Positions 24,667 through 33,288 of a stretch of 44,310 nt of DNA are shown piece after piece (position 1 is the stretch's first letter; each line of letters starts with the position of its first letter). The notes below the pieces were generated by a model, which saw only the letters and a program-made list of their open reading frames with translations, searched no databases and was not told the origin of the DNA. The position numbers and the translations under genes were made by a program. The DNA is from Flammeovirgaceae bacterium UBA2371 (GTDB lineage: Bacteria; Bacteroidota; Bacteroidia; Cytophagales; Cyclobacteriaceae). The DNA lies in NCBI GenBank assembly GCA_002345965.1, contig DDTF01000031.1, forward strand, positions 1 through 44,310, written 5' to 3'.

Positions 24667-25863
24667 ATGAAAACATTAATATCATTTTTTCTTTTTGTCG
24701 CCTCTGTCAGTTTGGTAGTTGGTCAAAATGTGAGTAGTCGTAGCGATGTTTTTGTTGTGGATTATTCTGATCCGACTAAGCTGGTAGCATCTTCATTTAT
24801 TCCTACCATTAAATGGATTGAGCCATTGGCGGAAAATTTATATTCAGAAACGCAAAAGGTAAAAATCAAATTTGAGGTAACTTCCAAAAAACCCATCAAA
24901 TCGATTACCTTATCTGCAAGGGAAAATGAAGAATCTGAGATCAGAGGTGCCTCTCAAATTACACCCCCTCAAGGTGAAGAATTAAAAACCACGGTTGAAC
25001 GAACTTTAACTTTATTGGATGGGAATCACTACATCGAAATAGGAATCGAGAATGTGGATGGGGTTAAAACTGTGAGTCATCGGGTTATCAGGGTAGGCGC
25101 AGCAGCCCTGGCAGATGCATCTAAACTTGACAGAACTGATTATGCCATTCTGTTTACAAGCAATGACTACGACAACTGGCCAGATCTTGTGAACCCTATT
25201 AACGATGGACGAATGATTGCTGAGGAATTAAGGAAAAATTACGGATTCAAAGTAGAGATCATGGAGAATGGATCTCAGATAGACATCCTAACAAAAATCA
25301 GGGAGTACTCTGAGCGAAAGTATAAGCCATTGGATCAGCTGTTTATTTTTTTTGCAGGTCACGGTCAGTATGACGAAACCTTTGGGGAGGGCTTTGTAGT
25401 TACGAAGGAATCATTGGCCAATGATGTAGCCAAAACATCTTATCTATCTCACAATCGATTGCGTTCTATTATTAACAACATTCCTTGTGATCATATTTTT
25501 CTGGGTATGGATGTTTGCTTTGGAGGAACTTTCGATGCTGCCATAGCACATCGAGGCATGGAAGAGAGTTTTTACAAGGAGCGAGAAGCTTCTCAATCGG
25601 AAATGGTGAACAGAAAGCTTACCTACAAAACAAGAAAGTACCTTACCTCTGGTGGCAAAGAGTACGTGCCTGACGGACGCCCTGGAATGAACTCTCCATT
25701 CACCCGCAAATTTCTAGAAGCACTCAGGACAAGAGGGGGTAAAGACTTAATCCTTACTACCGGAGAGATTAATACTTTCGTTGAAATATTGAAGCCACAA
25801 CCACGAATGGGAGCTTTTGGGGATGATGCTCCTGGCAGTGATTTTATTTTCATCGCCAGATAA
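24667..25863 (+). CDS. Exported caspase-family (C14) cysteine protease
   Basis: A signal peptide (about 1-20, ending VVGQ) exports this 398-residue protein. An Ig-like beta domain (about 45-143) precedes the caspase p20-like fold (about 157-395). Both catalytic residues are present: H232 in FFAGHGQYDE and C284 in MDVCFGGTFD. Substrate-side elements such as LVNPINDGRMIAEEL (about 174-187) match bacterial metacaspase-like proteins. A late acidic segment, GDDAPGSDF, precedes the last strand. It starts 20 bases after the giant T9SS protein gene and is probably co-transcribed with it. It carries no T9SS sorting domain or membrane helix, so a periplasmic location is likely. Activity and substrate are inferred, not shown. 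Confidence 0.9.
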   Translation: MKTLISFFLFVASVSLVVGQNVSSRSDVFVVDYSDPTKLVASSFIPTIKWIEPLAENLYSETQKVKIKFEVTSKKPIKSITLSARENEESEIRGASQITPPQGEELKTTVERTLTLLDGNHYIEIGIENVDGVKTVSHRVIRVGAAALADASKLDRTDYAILFTSNDYDNWPDLVNPINDGRMIAEELRKNYGFKVEIMENGSQIDILTKIREYSERKYKPLDQLFIFFAGHGQYDETFGEGFVVTKESLANDVAKTSYLSHNRLRSIINNIPCDHIFLGMDVCFGGTFDAAIAHRGMEESFYKEREASQSEMVNRKLTYKTRKYLTSGGKEYVPDGRPGMNSPFTRKFLEALRTRGGKDLILTTGEINTFVEILKPQPRMGAFGDDAPGSDFIFIAR

Positions 25864-25952
25864 TAAGATTTACCGAATCTGCGTAAAGGCGAAAATGATT
25901 AACTCTTTTTTTAAAACCATTAATTGTAAATTGGCCTCTTTCTTTTGATGCT

Positions 25953-28631
25953 ATGAGAGGCTTCTCTGTAATTTTTTACATTTTCTGTCAATTGGGGGTA
26001 TTGCTCACCTACGCGCAACCGGGCAATTATTTCCTTTCACACTATGCCCCTACAGATGAAAACATTGATTACCTCAGCTTTGACATTGCACAAACAGATA
26101 AAGGCATAATTTATTTTGCCAATAAAGGTGGAGTAGTGGAATTTGATGGTAGAAATTGGGATGTGATTGAATCACCTGGAGCAATTTATTCACTGGCAAT
26201 TGCTAATGGTAATGAAGTTTATTTCGGGGGCTTGGCAGGTTTTGGTAAACTGGAACTCACTGATAAAAATAATTTAGCCTTTCAATTGCTTTCGAATGAG
26301 GTCAATGCTAGAAATATTTTTAAGTGCAAAGTCATCAATGGCAATGTTTACTTTTTGAATAGCACTAATCTCTATGGATTAGATCTCAAGACAAGTAAGG
26401 TTAACCTGAGCATTCCTGCCAAAGACAACTTTACCGGCATGTATGAATTGGATGGATCACTTTATGTTTCCCTGGCCAACTCATCCCTTATGCGCCTGGA
26501 GTCTGGCCAACTCGTGCCAACAGCATTCAGCTTTTTAAATGGTGATGACCTTTTGTTCGTTGATAAACTGGCTGGATCAACTCAGTACCTTGTTGGAACG
26601 GCCAGTAATGGCGTGTTTGTTCATTCTGATAAGGGAACCAATGAAGTTATTATCAAAGATCGGAGCTACCTGGAAACCAATGTCGTAATTACAGGCAGGT
26701 GGGTTAATGAAAAGTTAATAGCATTAGGCACATTGAGTGGTGGAGTAATATTTATAAACCCTCAAACAGGGACAACTGAAGAAATTATCAACTATTACAC
26801 GGGCTTGCCCGACAATGAAGTTTTCTCCTTGATGACTGATCGCAATCAGGGTGTATGGGTGGGGCATGATTATGGATTTACACGTATTGCACCTTACCTT
26901 CCATTTAGGACCTACAATCATTATCCTGGATTATCCGGCAATTTGCTTACAGCATATTCGGACAGTAGCCAGGTTTATGCAGGTACTTCCGTTGGTTTAT
27001 TTAAGCTGAACAAGGAAGAAGTATATGGCGAGGAAACATATTTTGTCACACGATTAAAAAAAACGACAACAACATCGGCTACAGAAGAAAATGAAGAAAG
27101 GACAAAAAGTAGAAAAGGATTATTTGGCTTTTTAAAACGAAATAAAAGCAAAGAGGAACCAAAGCAAGAAGACAAACCACCAAGTAAAGATGAAGTCAAA
27201 AAAGTGGTTGAAAAGAGAACCAGAAAAGTATTGGAGGCCCTGGACTATGCATATAAAAAGGTAAATGGAATAGAAGGTAAGGTAATTCAAATCATCAATG
27301 TAGAGGATAAATTGTTGACTGCTGGTGTAGCAGGCGTTTTTGAAATTAACGAGTTGGAAGCCACCCCCTTGTTGAATGTGCCTGTTCGAACCATTTTCTA
27401 CTCACCCACTTTAAATCAACTCCTGGTGAGCACCTATAATGATCGGGTAAGAACCTTTCAAAGCACTGACAATGGATGGGAGGAGACCCATCTGCTTGAT
27501 ACACTCAGAGATTATGTTGGGGATATATTTGAAGATAACGCTCAAAATATTTGGTTGTGTGGAAGGGCTGATGTGGTGAAAGTAGAGTTATTAGAAGGTG
27601 AAGTAAGTACCATCTCACATGTTCCATTTGTTACATCCATTTTGGATGAAACAATGGGATTTTCTCTAGGCCCTGATGTATATATGGCCGCCTCGGGATC
27701 CTTTCATAAATATGATGTGATCAAGCACCAGTTTGTAAGATACGACTCACTGCCAGGACCACGAAAGTATTTCACTTCAATGGAGACGTTTTGGTACAAC
27801 GATGGGCACAGATGGACTACCGTTGATAATCGATTGAAAAACAGACTTAACCTTCAGTGGCTAGGGCTTTTCCCGGATATCAGATCGCTTACAACTGCCG
27901 ACAACGGAAATAGCCTGTGGCTTATTACCTCAAATAACGAACTGTATAAGTTTATAAAATCTGATTACACTGAAATTGTAAAAAACTATCCTCTCTTTTT
28001 AAAGGAGGTTCGGGGGCCGCAAAATAAACTGGCGCGCTCCAAATTGCTTAGCATAGACCAGAATGAGAGTGCGCTTTCGTTTGAATTCATTCAACCCGAA
28101 TACACTAATGCTTTTGCTGTAGAATATCAGTATATGATCGAGGGGATAAGCAAAACATGGTCTGAATGGTCAGCAACCAACAACATTGTGAATTTTCCAT
28201 TTATTGCTCCGGGCAATTATAAATTAAGGATAAAGTCCCGTGATTTATTTGGAAAAATTTCAGAATTGGATCCGATTAATTTTAGGGTAATACCTCCCTA
28301 TTGGAAACAAACGTGGTTTTTCGGACTTGAATTTGTGTTTTTTGCCCTACTGGTTTACCTCTCCTTGCGACTAAGTGCAGGAAACAGAAAATACCGACAT
28401 ATTAGTCAATTGTTATCCATTCTTACTGTTATCATGCTTATCCAGCTTGTTCAAAATACAGTCGAATCTTTCGTTAGCATTCAAACAACACCAGTTTTTG
28501 ATTTTTTCATTCAGGTATTAATTGCATTGCTTATACTTCCTTTGGAATATTGGATGAGGAGAGTTATGATAGAGGCAGCTGAAGGTAAGTATGACCTGAA
28601 TAAATTAAAAATACCCAAAAGCAAGGACTGA
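25953..28631 (+). CDS. Reg_prop/Y_Y_Y sensor-like protein ending in membrane helices, without kinase
   Basis: An 892-residue exported sensor-like protein. After a signal peptide (about 1-21, LLTYAQ) comes a beta-propeller region of Reg_prop-type repeats, with hits such as LPDNEVFSLMTDRNQGVWVG and NAQNIWLCGRADV. It is interrupted by a strongly charged K/E-rich insert at about 368-430. A Y_Y_Y domain (about 700-782, FAVEYQYMIEG...YKLRIKSRD) is followed by three membrane helices at about 788-808, 816-838 and 848-868 and a short K-rich tail. Hybrid two-component proteins with this sensor normally continue after one helix into a dimerisation helix, histidine kinase and often an AraC output. All of these are missing and the stop is clean. 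It begins 89 bases after the caspase gene. Confidence 0.82.
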   Translation: MRGFSVIFYIFCQLGVLLTYAQPGNYFLSHYAPTDENIDYLSFDIAQTDKGIIYFANKGGVVEFDGRNWDVIESPGAIYSLAIANGNEVYFGGLAGFGKLELTDKNNLAFQLLSNEVNARNIFKCKVINGNVYFLNSTNLYGLDLKTSKVNLSIPAKDNFTGMYELDGSLYVSLANSSLMRLESGQLVPTAFSFLNGDDLLFVDKLAGSTQYLVGTASNGVFVHSDKGTNEVIIKDRSYLETNVVITGRWVNEKLIALGTLSGGVIFINPQTGTTEEIINYYTGLPDNEVFSLMTDRNQGVWVGHDYGFTRIAPYLPFRTYNHYPGLSGNLLTAYSDSSQVYAGTSVGLFKLNKEEVYGEETYFVTRLKKTTTTSATEENEERTKSRKGLFGFLKRNKSKEEPKQEDKPPSKDEVKKVVEKRTRKVLEALDYAYKKVNGIEGKVIQIINVEDKLLTAGVAGVFEINELEATPLLNVPVRTIFYSPTLNQLLVSTYNDRVRTFQSTDNGWEETHLLDTLRDYVGDIFEDNAQNIWLCGRADVVKVELLEGEVSTISHVPFVTSILDETMGFSLGPDVYMAASGSFHKYDVIKHQFVRYDSLPGPRKYFTSMETFWYNDGHRWTTVDNRLKNRLNLQWLGLFPDIRSLTTADNGNSLWLITSNNELYKFIKSDYTEIVKNYPLFLKEVRGPQNKLARSKLLSIDQNESALSFEFIQPEYTNAFAVEYQYMIEGISKTWSEWSATNNIVNFPFIAPGNYKLRIKSRDLFGKISELDPINFRVIPPYWKQTWFFGLEFVFFALLVYLSLRLSAGNRKYRHISQLLSILTVIMLIQLVQNTVESFVSIQTTPVFDFFIQVLIALLILPLEYWMRRVMIEAAEGKYDLNKLKIPKSKD

Positions 28632-28682
28632 TTTTAATCGGTTAATTTTAATTAACTTCACCCTATTAACCCTCTCTACGTT

Positions 28683-29444
28683 ATGAAAAATTTACTCGCT
28701 GTAGGCATTGTAGCTATAGTTGGGTGGTCGTGTCAGCCAGCTAACAATGAGGCAATTGATTATGGAAACCCTCCTTCTGAAGGATTTAATATGGCGGAAT
28801 CTGATCCCGCTGCCATCGAGTTGGCCGACAGTATTATGGTAGCAATCGGTGGACGAACCAACTGGGATGCCACGCGATTTATTTCATGGAATTTTTTTGG
28901 CAGACGAAACCTGGTTTGGGACAAGGCAACTGGCAGGGTACGCATTGAAAGTATTCCTGACAGCACCACCTATTTAATAAACGTGAATACCATGGAAGGA
29001 AAGGTGCAAATAAAGGGGAAAGAGTTAATGGCTTCAGATTCTGTAACCAAGATGTTAAATAAGGCCAAAAGTATCTGGATCAACGATTCTTACTGGCTGG
29101 TGATGCCTTTCAAACTCAAAGACTCCGGTGTAACATTGAAATACATGGGCGAGGATACGCTGGTAAATCAAAATTATTACAACCTGTTGCAGGTGACGTT
29201 TGAAAACGTGGGAGACACCCCCAAAAACAAATATGATTTGTATGTAGATGTAAAAGATAATCTCATTAAGTATTGGTCTTATTACAGTGATGCGGAACAG
29301 GATTCAGCCAACTGGACACGACCATGGGATAACTACCAACAATACGGGAATATTTTATTATCAGCAGATCGTTCTGACGGGCTTGGTCCAAAAAACGTAA
29401 AGGTGGACAAGGAAATGCCTGATGATGTTTTTACTAAATTCTAA
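28683..29444 (+). CDS. Putative lipoprotein, DUF6503-like
   Basis: A 253-residue lipoprotein: the signal peptide ends in the lipobox GWSC, with the modified cysteine at C17. The mature part, rich in Trp and Tyr, looks like a single beta-rich domain of the LolA/LppX-like type. Landmarks are IGGRTNWDATRFISWNFFG (about 55-73), a central SIWINDSYWLVMPFKLKD (about 130-147), and a late YGNILLSADRSDG (about 226-238). I recall similar Bacteroidota proteins filed under DUF6503, but I am not certain. It is followed after 10 bases by the DinB-like gene and probably heads the compact run that ends with hutF. Function is unknown. Confidence 0.75.
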   Translation: MKNLLAVGIVAIVGWSCQPANNEAIDYGNPPSEGFNMAESDPAAIELADSIMVAIGGRTNWDATRFISWNFFGRRNLVWDKATGRVRIESIPDSTTYLINVNTMEGKVQIKGKELMASDSVTKMLNKAKSIWINDSYWLVMPFKLKDSGVTLKYMGEDTLVNQNYYNLLQVTFENVGDTPKNKYDLYVDVKDNLIKYWSYYSDAEQDSANWTRPWDNYQQYGNILLSADRSDGLGPKNVKVDKEMPDDVFTKF

Positions 29445-29454
29445 AAAATAAGTT

Positions 29455-29976
29455 ATGCTGCTTAATCTCGATACTGTTCCGCCATTTTACAAAAACTATG
29501 TGAAGTTGATTGAGGAGACCGATCCTATTCAGGCTCTTCGCATTTCAGGGAATAGAGCACAAGAGTTGTTGCATTCCATTCCGCTTGCCAAACAAGACTT
29601 CAGCTATGCATCAGGTAAATGGACTATCCGGGAGTTGCTGTGCCATATGATTGATGCGGAAAGGATCTTTGCTTACAGAGCATTACGATTTGCCAGAAAT
29701 GACAAGAAGGAATTGGCTGGATTTGATGAAAACGCATATGCTCCAGAGTCCAACGCATCAGGCAGGGAATTAAAAAATATACTTGCTGAGATGGCACACT
29801 TGCGATCATCAACGATAGATCTTTTTACCGGATTTTCCGCTGAAATGTTATCAAGAAAAGGAAACGCAAATGGAACAGAACTTTCTGTGGCTTCACAGGG
29901 ATTTATTATTGCCGGTCATGAGACGCATCATCTGAAAGTTTTGAAAGAGAGGTATTTCAGCGCTTGGAATGGGTAG
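29455..29976 (+). CDS. DinB/YfiT-family putative metal-dependent protein
   Basis: A 173-residue four-helix bundle protein of the DinB/YfiT superfamily, in which some members are thiol-S-transferases for bacillithiol or similar thiols. The three expected metal-binding histidines are visible: H64 in LLCHMIDAER, H155 in AGHETHH and H159 in the same helix. The WTIRELLCHMIDAERI helix is typical of the family. The gene overlaps the following PBP4-like gene by 8 bases, so the two are likely translationally coupled. The neighbourhood of peptidoglycan genes does not by itself tell its reaction. Substrate is unknown. Confidence 0.88.
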   Translation: MLLNLDTVPPFYKNYVKLIEETDPIQALRISGNRAQELLHSIPLAKQDFSYASGKWTIRELLCHMIDAERIFAYRALRFARNDKKELAGFDENAYAPESNASGRELKNILAEMAHLRSSTIDLFTGFSAEMLSRKGNANGTELSVASQGFIIAGHETHHLKVLKERYFSAWNG

Positions 29977-31255
29977 AATTGTTCTTTGTCTTATTCTTTG
30001 TTTTTTGTTCGCTTGTTCTCCGCAAGTCAGAATAAAAAAAATACTTCACACCTCTGAAGACACATTTCAGGATCACATAGGACTGTTGGTTTATGACCCC
30101 GACAAAAGAGAAACGATAGTCGATTATAATTCAAATCGGTACTTCACCCCTGCTTCCAACACCAAGATTTTTACTTTGCTGAGTAGCCTGCACCTGATAG
30201 GTGATTCCATTCCTGCTTTTCGCTTTGAAGAAAAACCTGATTCATTGATAATCTGGGGAACAGGAGATCCGTCTTTTCTGAATTCAAAAGTTTTTCATAA
30301 CAACCGAACTTATGATTTTCTAAAAAATCATGAATTGCCCATCTATTTTTCTTCTTCCAACTTTCATCAGGATCATTTTGGGCCTGGCTGGGCATGGGAT
30401 GATTATAATTATAGCTATTCACCTGAAAGGTCATCTTTTCCTGTTTATGGCAATCTGTTATCATTAACGGATAGCTTAGGGGACGGGGTGAAAGTATTTC
30501 CCTCCCTGTTTCAGGATTCCGTAATAATTAAGAAGACGGAGAGTAAAATGAAAAAGGCAAACCGAAGAGTAGGAGACAACTCTATTAGCTTTAACCTTGG
30601 AGCTGATAGTGCTATTTTCAATCGTGAGGTACCCTTTCATGTATCAGCAGATTTAATAGCCAGGTTGTTGCAGGATACCTTGCGCAAAGCAGTAACTACA
30701 GTAAACAATCGTTTGCCCACCCACTCAAAAACTTTTTATAGCATTCCGTCAGATAGTCTTTATAAGGTAATGATGCAGGAAAGCGACAATTTTGTTGCGG
30801 AACAATTGTTGCAGATGTGCGCTGGTATACTTAGTGATTCTTTGGCTTCTGAAATTGCGATTGAACATGTAAAGAAAAACTTCCTTTTCGATTTACCTGA
30901 TGAACCTCAATGGGTAGATGGTTCAGGACTATCGCGATACAATTTGTTTACACCAAGATCCATTGTCAGGTTGTGGGAAAAGATTATGTTGATGGTACCA
31001 CAGGAACGGTTATTTCAATTACTAGCTGTTGGAGGAAAAGCTGGCACGATTAAAAATTCTTATCGGTCGGACCCCCCTTATATTTACGGCAAAACTGGCA
31101 CGCTAAGTAATAATCATTGTTTGAGCGGTTTCCTTCTCACCAAAAAAGGGAAAGTGCTGATATTTAGTTTTATGAACAATAATTATACGACTCCAACTAA
31201 TCTTGTGAGAAAAAACATGGAGGCCGTTTTATTTGAAATACATGAACGTTTTTAA
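29969..31255 (+). CDS. D-alanyl-D-alanine carboxypeptidase/endopeptidase, PBP4 type (S13)
   Basis: A penicillin-binding protein that trims or cleaves peptide cross-links in peptidoglycan. All three serine-transferase motifs are present: S63-N-T-K66, S272-D-N274 in QESDNFVAEQ, and K375-T-G377 in YGKTGTLS. The large insert between the first two motifs is typical of family S13 (DacB). The signal peptide ends LFACS, suggesting lipidation at C16 and an envelope location. Its 428 residues are near the usual length. Its start overlaps the DinB-like gene by 8 bases, and its end overlaps the GH3 gene by 23 bases. Together with that NagZ-like enzyme it suggests peptidoglycan remodelling. Confidence 0.92.
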   Translation: MGRIVLCLILCFLFACSPQVRIKKILHTSEDTFQDHIGLLVYDPDKRETIVDYNSNRYFTPASNTKIFTLLSSLHLIGDSIPAFRFEEKPDSLIIWGTGDPSFLNSKVFHNNRTYDFLKNHELPIYFSSSNFHQDHFGPGWAWDDYNYSYSPERSSFPVYGNLLSLTDSLGDGVKVFPSLFQDSVIIKKTESKMKKANRRVGDNSISFNLGADSAIFNREVPFHVSADLIARLLQDTLRKAVTTVNNRLPTHSKTFYSIPSDSLYKVMMQESDNFVAEQLLQMCAGILSDSLASEIAIEHVKKNFLFDLPDEPQWVDGSGLSRYNLFTPRSIVRLWEKIMLMVPQERLFQLLAVGGKAGTIKNSYRSDPPYIYGKTGTLSNNHCLSGFLLTKKGKVLIFSFMNNNYTTPTNLVRKNMEAVLFEIHERF

Positions 31256-32486
31256 GAAAGCAATTATTACTGTGATTCTCATTTTTGTGTTGCATCCCAA
31301 CCTAAGTGCACAACACAGAGATAGCCTGGATATTAAAATAGGGCAAATGATACTCATTGGGGTTCCGGGAACTTCTGTGGACCCTGTTGTACTGAAGGAG
31401 ATACGAGATGGTAAGGCTGGGTCTATTATTTTCTTCGAAAAAAATATTGCAAAGAGTAATTCATTTACCCAACTCAAAAACATGGCTTGGGCTTACAATG
31501 CGGTAGCTCCCTTTCCATTATTTATTTCTATTGATCAGGAAGGAGGTAGAGTCAATCGGTTGAAGGAAAAATATGGCTTTCCAAAATCCATTACTGCCGC
31601 TGCTATGGGCAGGTCGATTGACTCCGTTAGGTATTATGGCAAAACCACAGCGGCTACACTGGTGAGTTTAGGCATCAATGTTAATTTTGCACCCGTTGTA
31701 GATCTGGCTACTAATCCTACTAATCCAATCATTGCTAAAGTTGAAAGAGCATTTTCTGCTGACCCTGATACAGTGGCATTGTATTCAAAAGAGTTTGTAA
31801 AAGCACACAGAAGTGTTGGGGTAGCTACGGTACTAAAGCATTTTCCCGGTCATGGTAGTTCTAAAGATGATACCCATCTAGGAATAGCAGACGTTACCAA
31901 TACCTGGGAAGAAAAGGAGTTGCTGCCTTATAAGTTGTTGATTGATTCAGGGTATGTAGATGCCATAATGACCGCCCACATTGTAAATCGGAGTTTGGAT
32001 AATAAGGCCTTACCTGGTACCCTCTCGTCACGTATTCTCGATTCTTTATTAAGAAAGGAATTAAAATTTGATGGGGTCGTATTTTCGGACGACATGCAAA
32101 TGCATGCCATCACCAAACATTTTGGATTGGAGGAAGCAATTAAGTTAGCCGTCAACGCAGGAGTGGATGTACTTACCTTTTCGAATAATATCCAGGGAAG
32201 CGAAGACCGCACGGTTGATCGTGTACACGCTATTATAAGGAACTTTGTAAATGATGGAACCATTCCCGAAAGCAGAATCAACGAATCTTTTCAGCGGGTG
32301 ATAAATTTGAAAAGGAAACTGAGTGCCAGCCAAGCAGATTTTTATCGAGTGGAGTGGTTGAAAACGCAAGAAGAACTGGATGCCTATAAAATGAAATTGA
32401 TTCAGCTTGAAACCGAGTTAAAAGAATTAAGAAAATCTGAGCAGACAGAAAAAGAACCATCGAAAAAGAAGAAGAGAAAAAATTAA
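31233..32486 (+). CDS. GH3 beta-N-acetylhexosaminidase (NagZ-like) with lysine-rich coiled-coil tail
   Basis: Family 3 glycosidase N-terminal barrel, expected to cleave N-acetylglucosamine from peptidoglycan or similar glycans. A signal peptide (about 4-26, ending NLSAQ) exports it, unlike cytoplasmic NagZ of enterobacteria. The substrate-binding DQEGGRVNR is at 101-109. The mobile loop with the general acid/base histidine region is KHFPGHGSSKDDTH (202-215), and the nucleophile is the first aspartate of FSDDM (D286). After the barrel (about 365) a heptad-like coiled coil and a K-rich end (PSKKKKRKN) are added. ATG at 31233 or 31242 may be used; both overlap the PBP4-like gene. Confidence 0.9.
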   Translation: MKYMNVFKKAIITVILIFVLHPNLSAQHRDSLDIKIGQMILIGVPGTSVDPVVLKEIRDGKAGSIIFFEKNIAKSNSFTQLKNMAWAYNAVAPFPLFISIDQEGGRVNRLKEKYGFPKSITAAAMGRSIDSVRYYGKTTAATLVSLGINVNFAPVVDLATNPTNPIIAKVERAFSADPDTVALYSKEFVKAHRSVGVATVLKHFPGHGSSKDDTHLGIADVTNTWEEKELLPYKLLIDSGYVDAIMTAHIVNRSLDNKALPGTLSSRILDSLLRKELKFDGVVFSDDMQMHAITKHFGLEEAIKLAVNAGVDVLTFSNNIQGSEDRTVDRVHAIIRNFVNDGTIPESRINESFQRVINLKRKLSASQADFYRVEWLKTQEELDAYKMKLIQLETELKELRKSEQTEKEPSKKKKRKN

Positions 32487-32487
32487 T

Positions 32488-33288
32488 TTGAATCCTTTTA
32501 AAGTCATATCACCACAAGGACAACGTGTTCCTATTTTACTGAGCATTCCACACTGTGGGGTTTCATTTCCAGATGAGTTGGTTCATCAATACAAAAACGA
32601 CTTGTCTAAACAACCAGACGACACCGATTGGTTCGTAGATCAATTATATGATTTTGGCTCGGCAATGGGAATTTCTACCATTAGTGCTGTATATAGTCGT
32701 TGGGTGATTGATTTGAACAGAGACCCTGAGAGTAAGCCACTTTACACAGACGGACGGATTATTACCTCCCTTTGTCCGACTACAGATTTTTTTGGGAATC
32801 CTATTTACATAGATGAGAGAAAGGAAGTGCCAAGTGAGGAGACACAAAGAAGATTAGACAGGTATTACCACCCCTATCACCAAAAGGTAGAAGAGCTGCT
32901 ATCATTATTGAAAAATGAATTTGGCCAGGTGCTGCTTTGGGATTGTCATTCTATAAGACAATTTGTGCCCACCATACATAAAGACCGATTTCCAGATCTC
33001 ATTCTTGGTGATGCAGATGGTACTTCAGCCTCACCCGGCTTGATAGAAACTGCACTGTTGGGATTAGAACATTCCGAGTACAAGGTTTCCCACAACTATC
33101 CATTCAAGGGAGGTTATATTACCAGAAACTTTGGCAAGCCAACGGAAAACCAACATGCGCTTCAATTGGAGATGAGTAAGCTGATGTACATGGACGACAA
33201 TGAATTGAACTACAGTTCAGCAAGGGCGTCCAAAATGCAGGGGGTTTTAAAAAACACTTTTGAAAAGTTGATTGATGCAATCGGTTAA
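32488..33288 (+). CDS. hutG: N-formylglutamate deformylase (HutG type, TTG start)
   Basis: Zinc amidohydrolase that splits N-formyl-L-glutamate into glutamate and formate, the last step of one histidine-degradation route. Family landmarks are SIPHCGVSFP (about 19-28), DTDWFVDQLYDF (about 45-56), the SRWVIDLNRDP stretch (about 69-79) and LLWDCHSIR (about 149-157). The PFKGGYITRNFGKP region (about 203-216) follows. Length is 266 residues. The start is TTG, one base after the stop of the GH3 gene. The end overlaps hutF by 14 bases. Pairing with hutF makes the assignment to formylglutamate, rather than another formyl or acyl amino acid, persuasive. Confidence 0.92.
   Translation: MNPFKVISPQGQRVPILLSIPHCGVSFPDELVHQYKNDLSKQPDDTDWFVDQLYDFGSAMGISTISAVYSRWVIDLNRDPESKPLYTDGRIITSLCPTTDFFGNPIYIDERKEVPSEETQRRLDRYYHPYHQKVEELLSLLKNEFGQVLLWDCHSIRQFVPTIHKDRFPDLILGDADGTSASPGLIETALLGLEHSEYKVSHNYPFKGGYITRNFGKPTENQHALQLEMSKLMYMDDNELNYSSARASKMQGVLKNTFEKLIDAIG

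Noticed and set aside
17732..28631. Caspase cluster considered as an anti-phage defence system (CRISPR-caspase or gasdermin-like)
   Set aside because: All products carry signal peptides, and there is no CRISPR array, Cas gene, gasdermin, TIR or NLR-like protein nearby.
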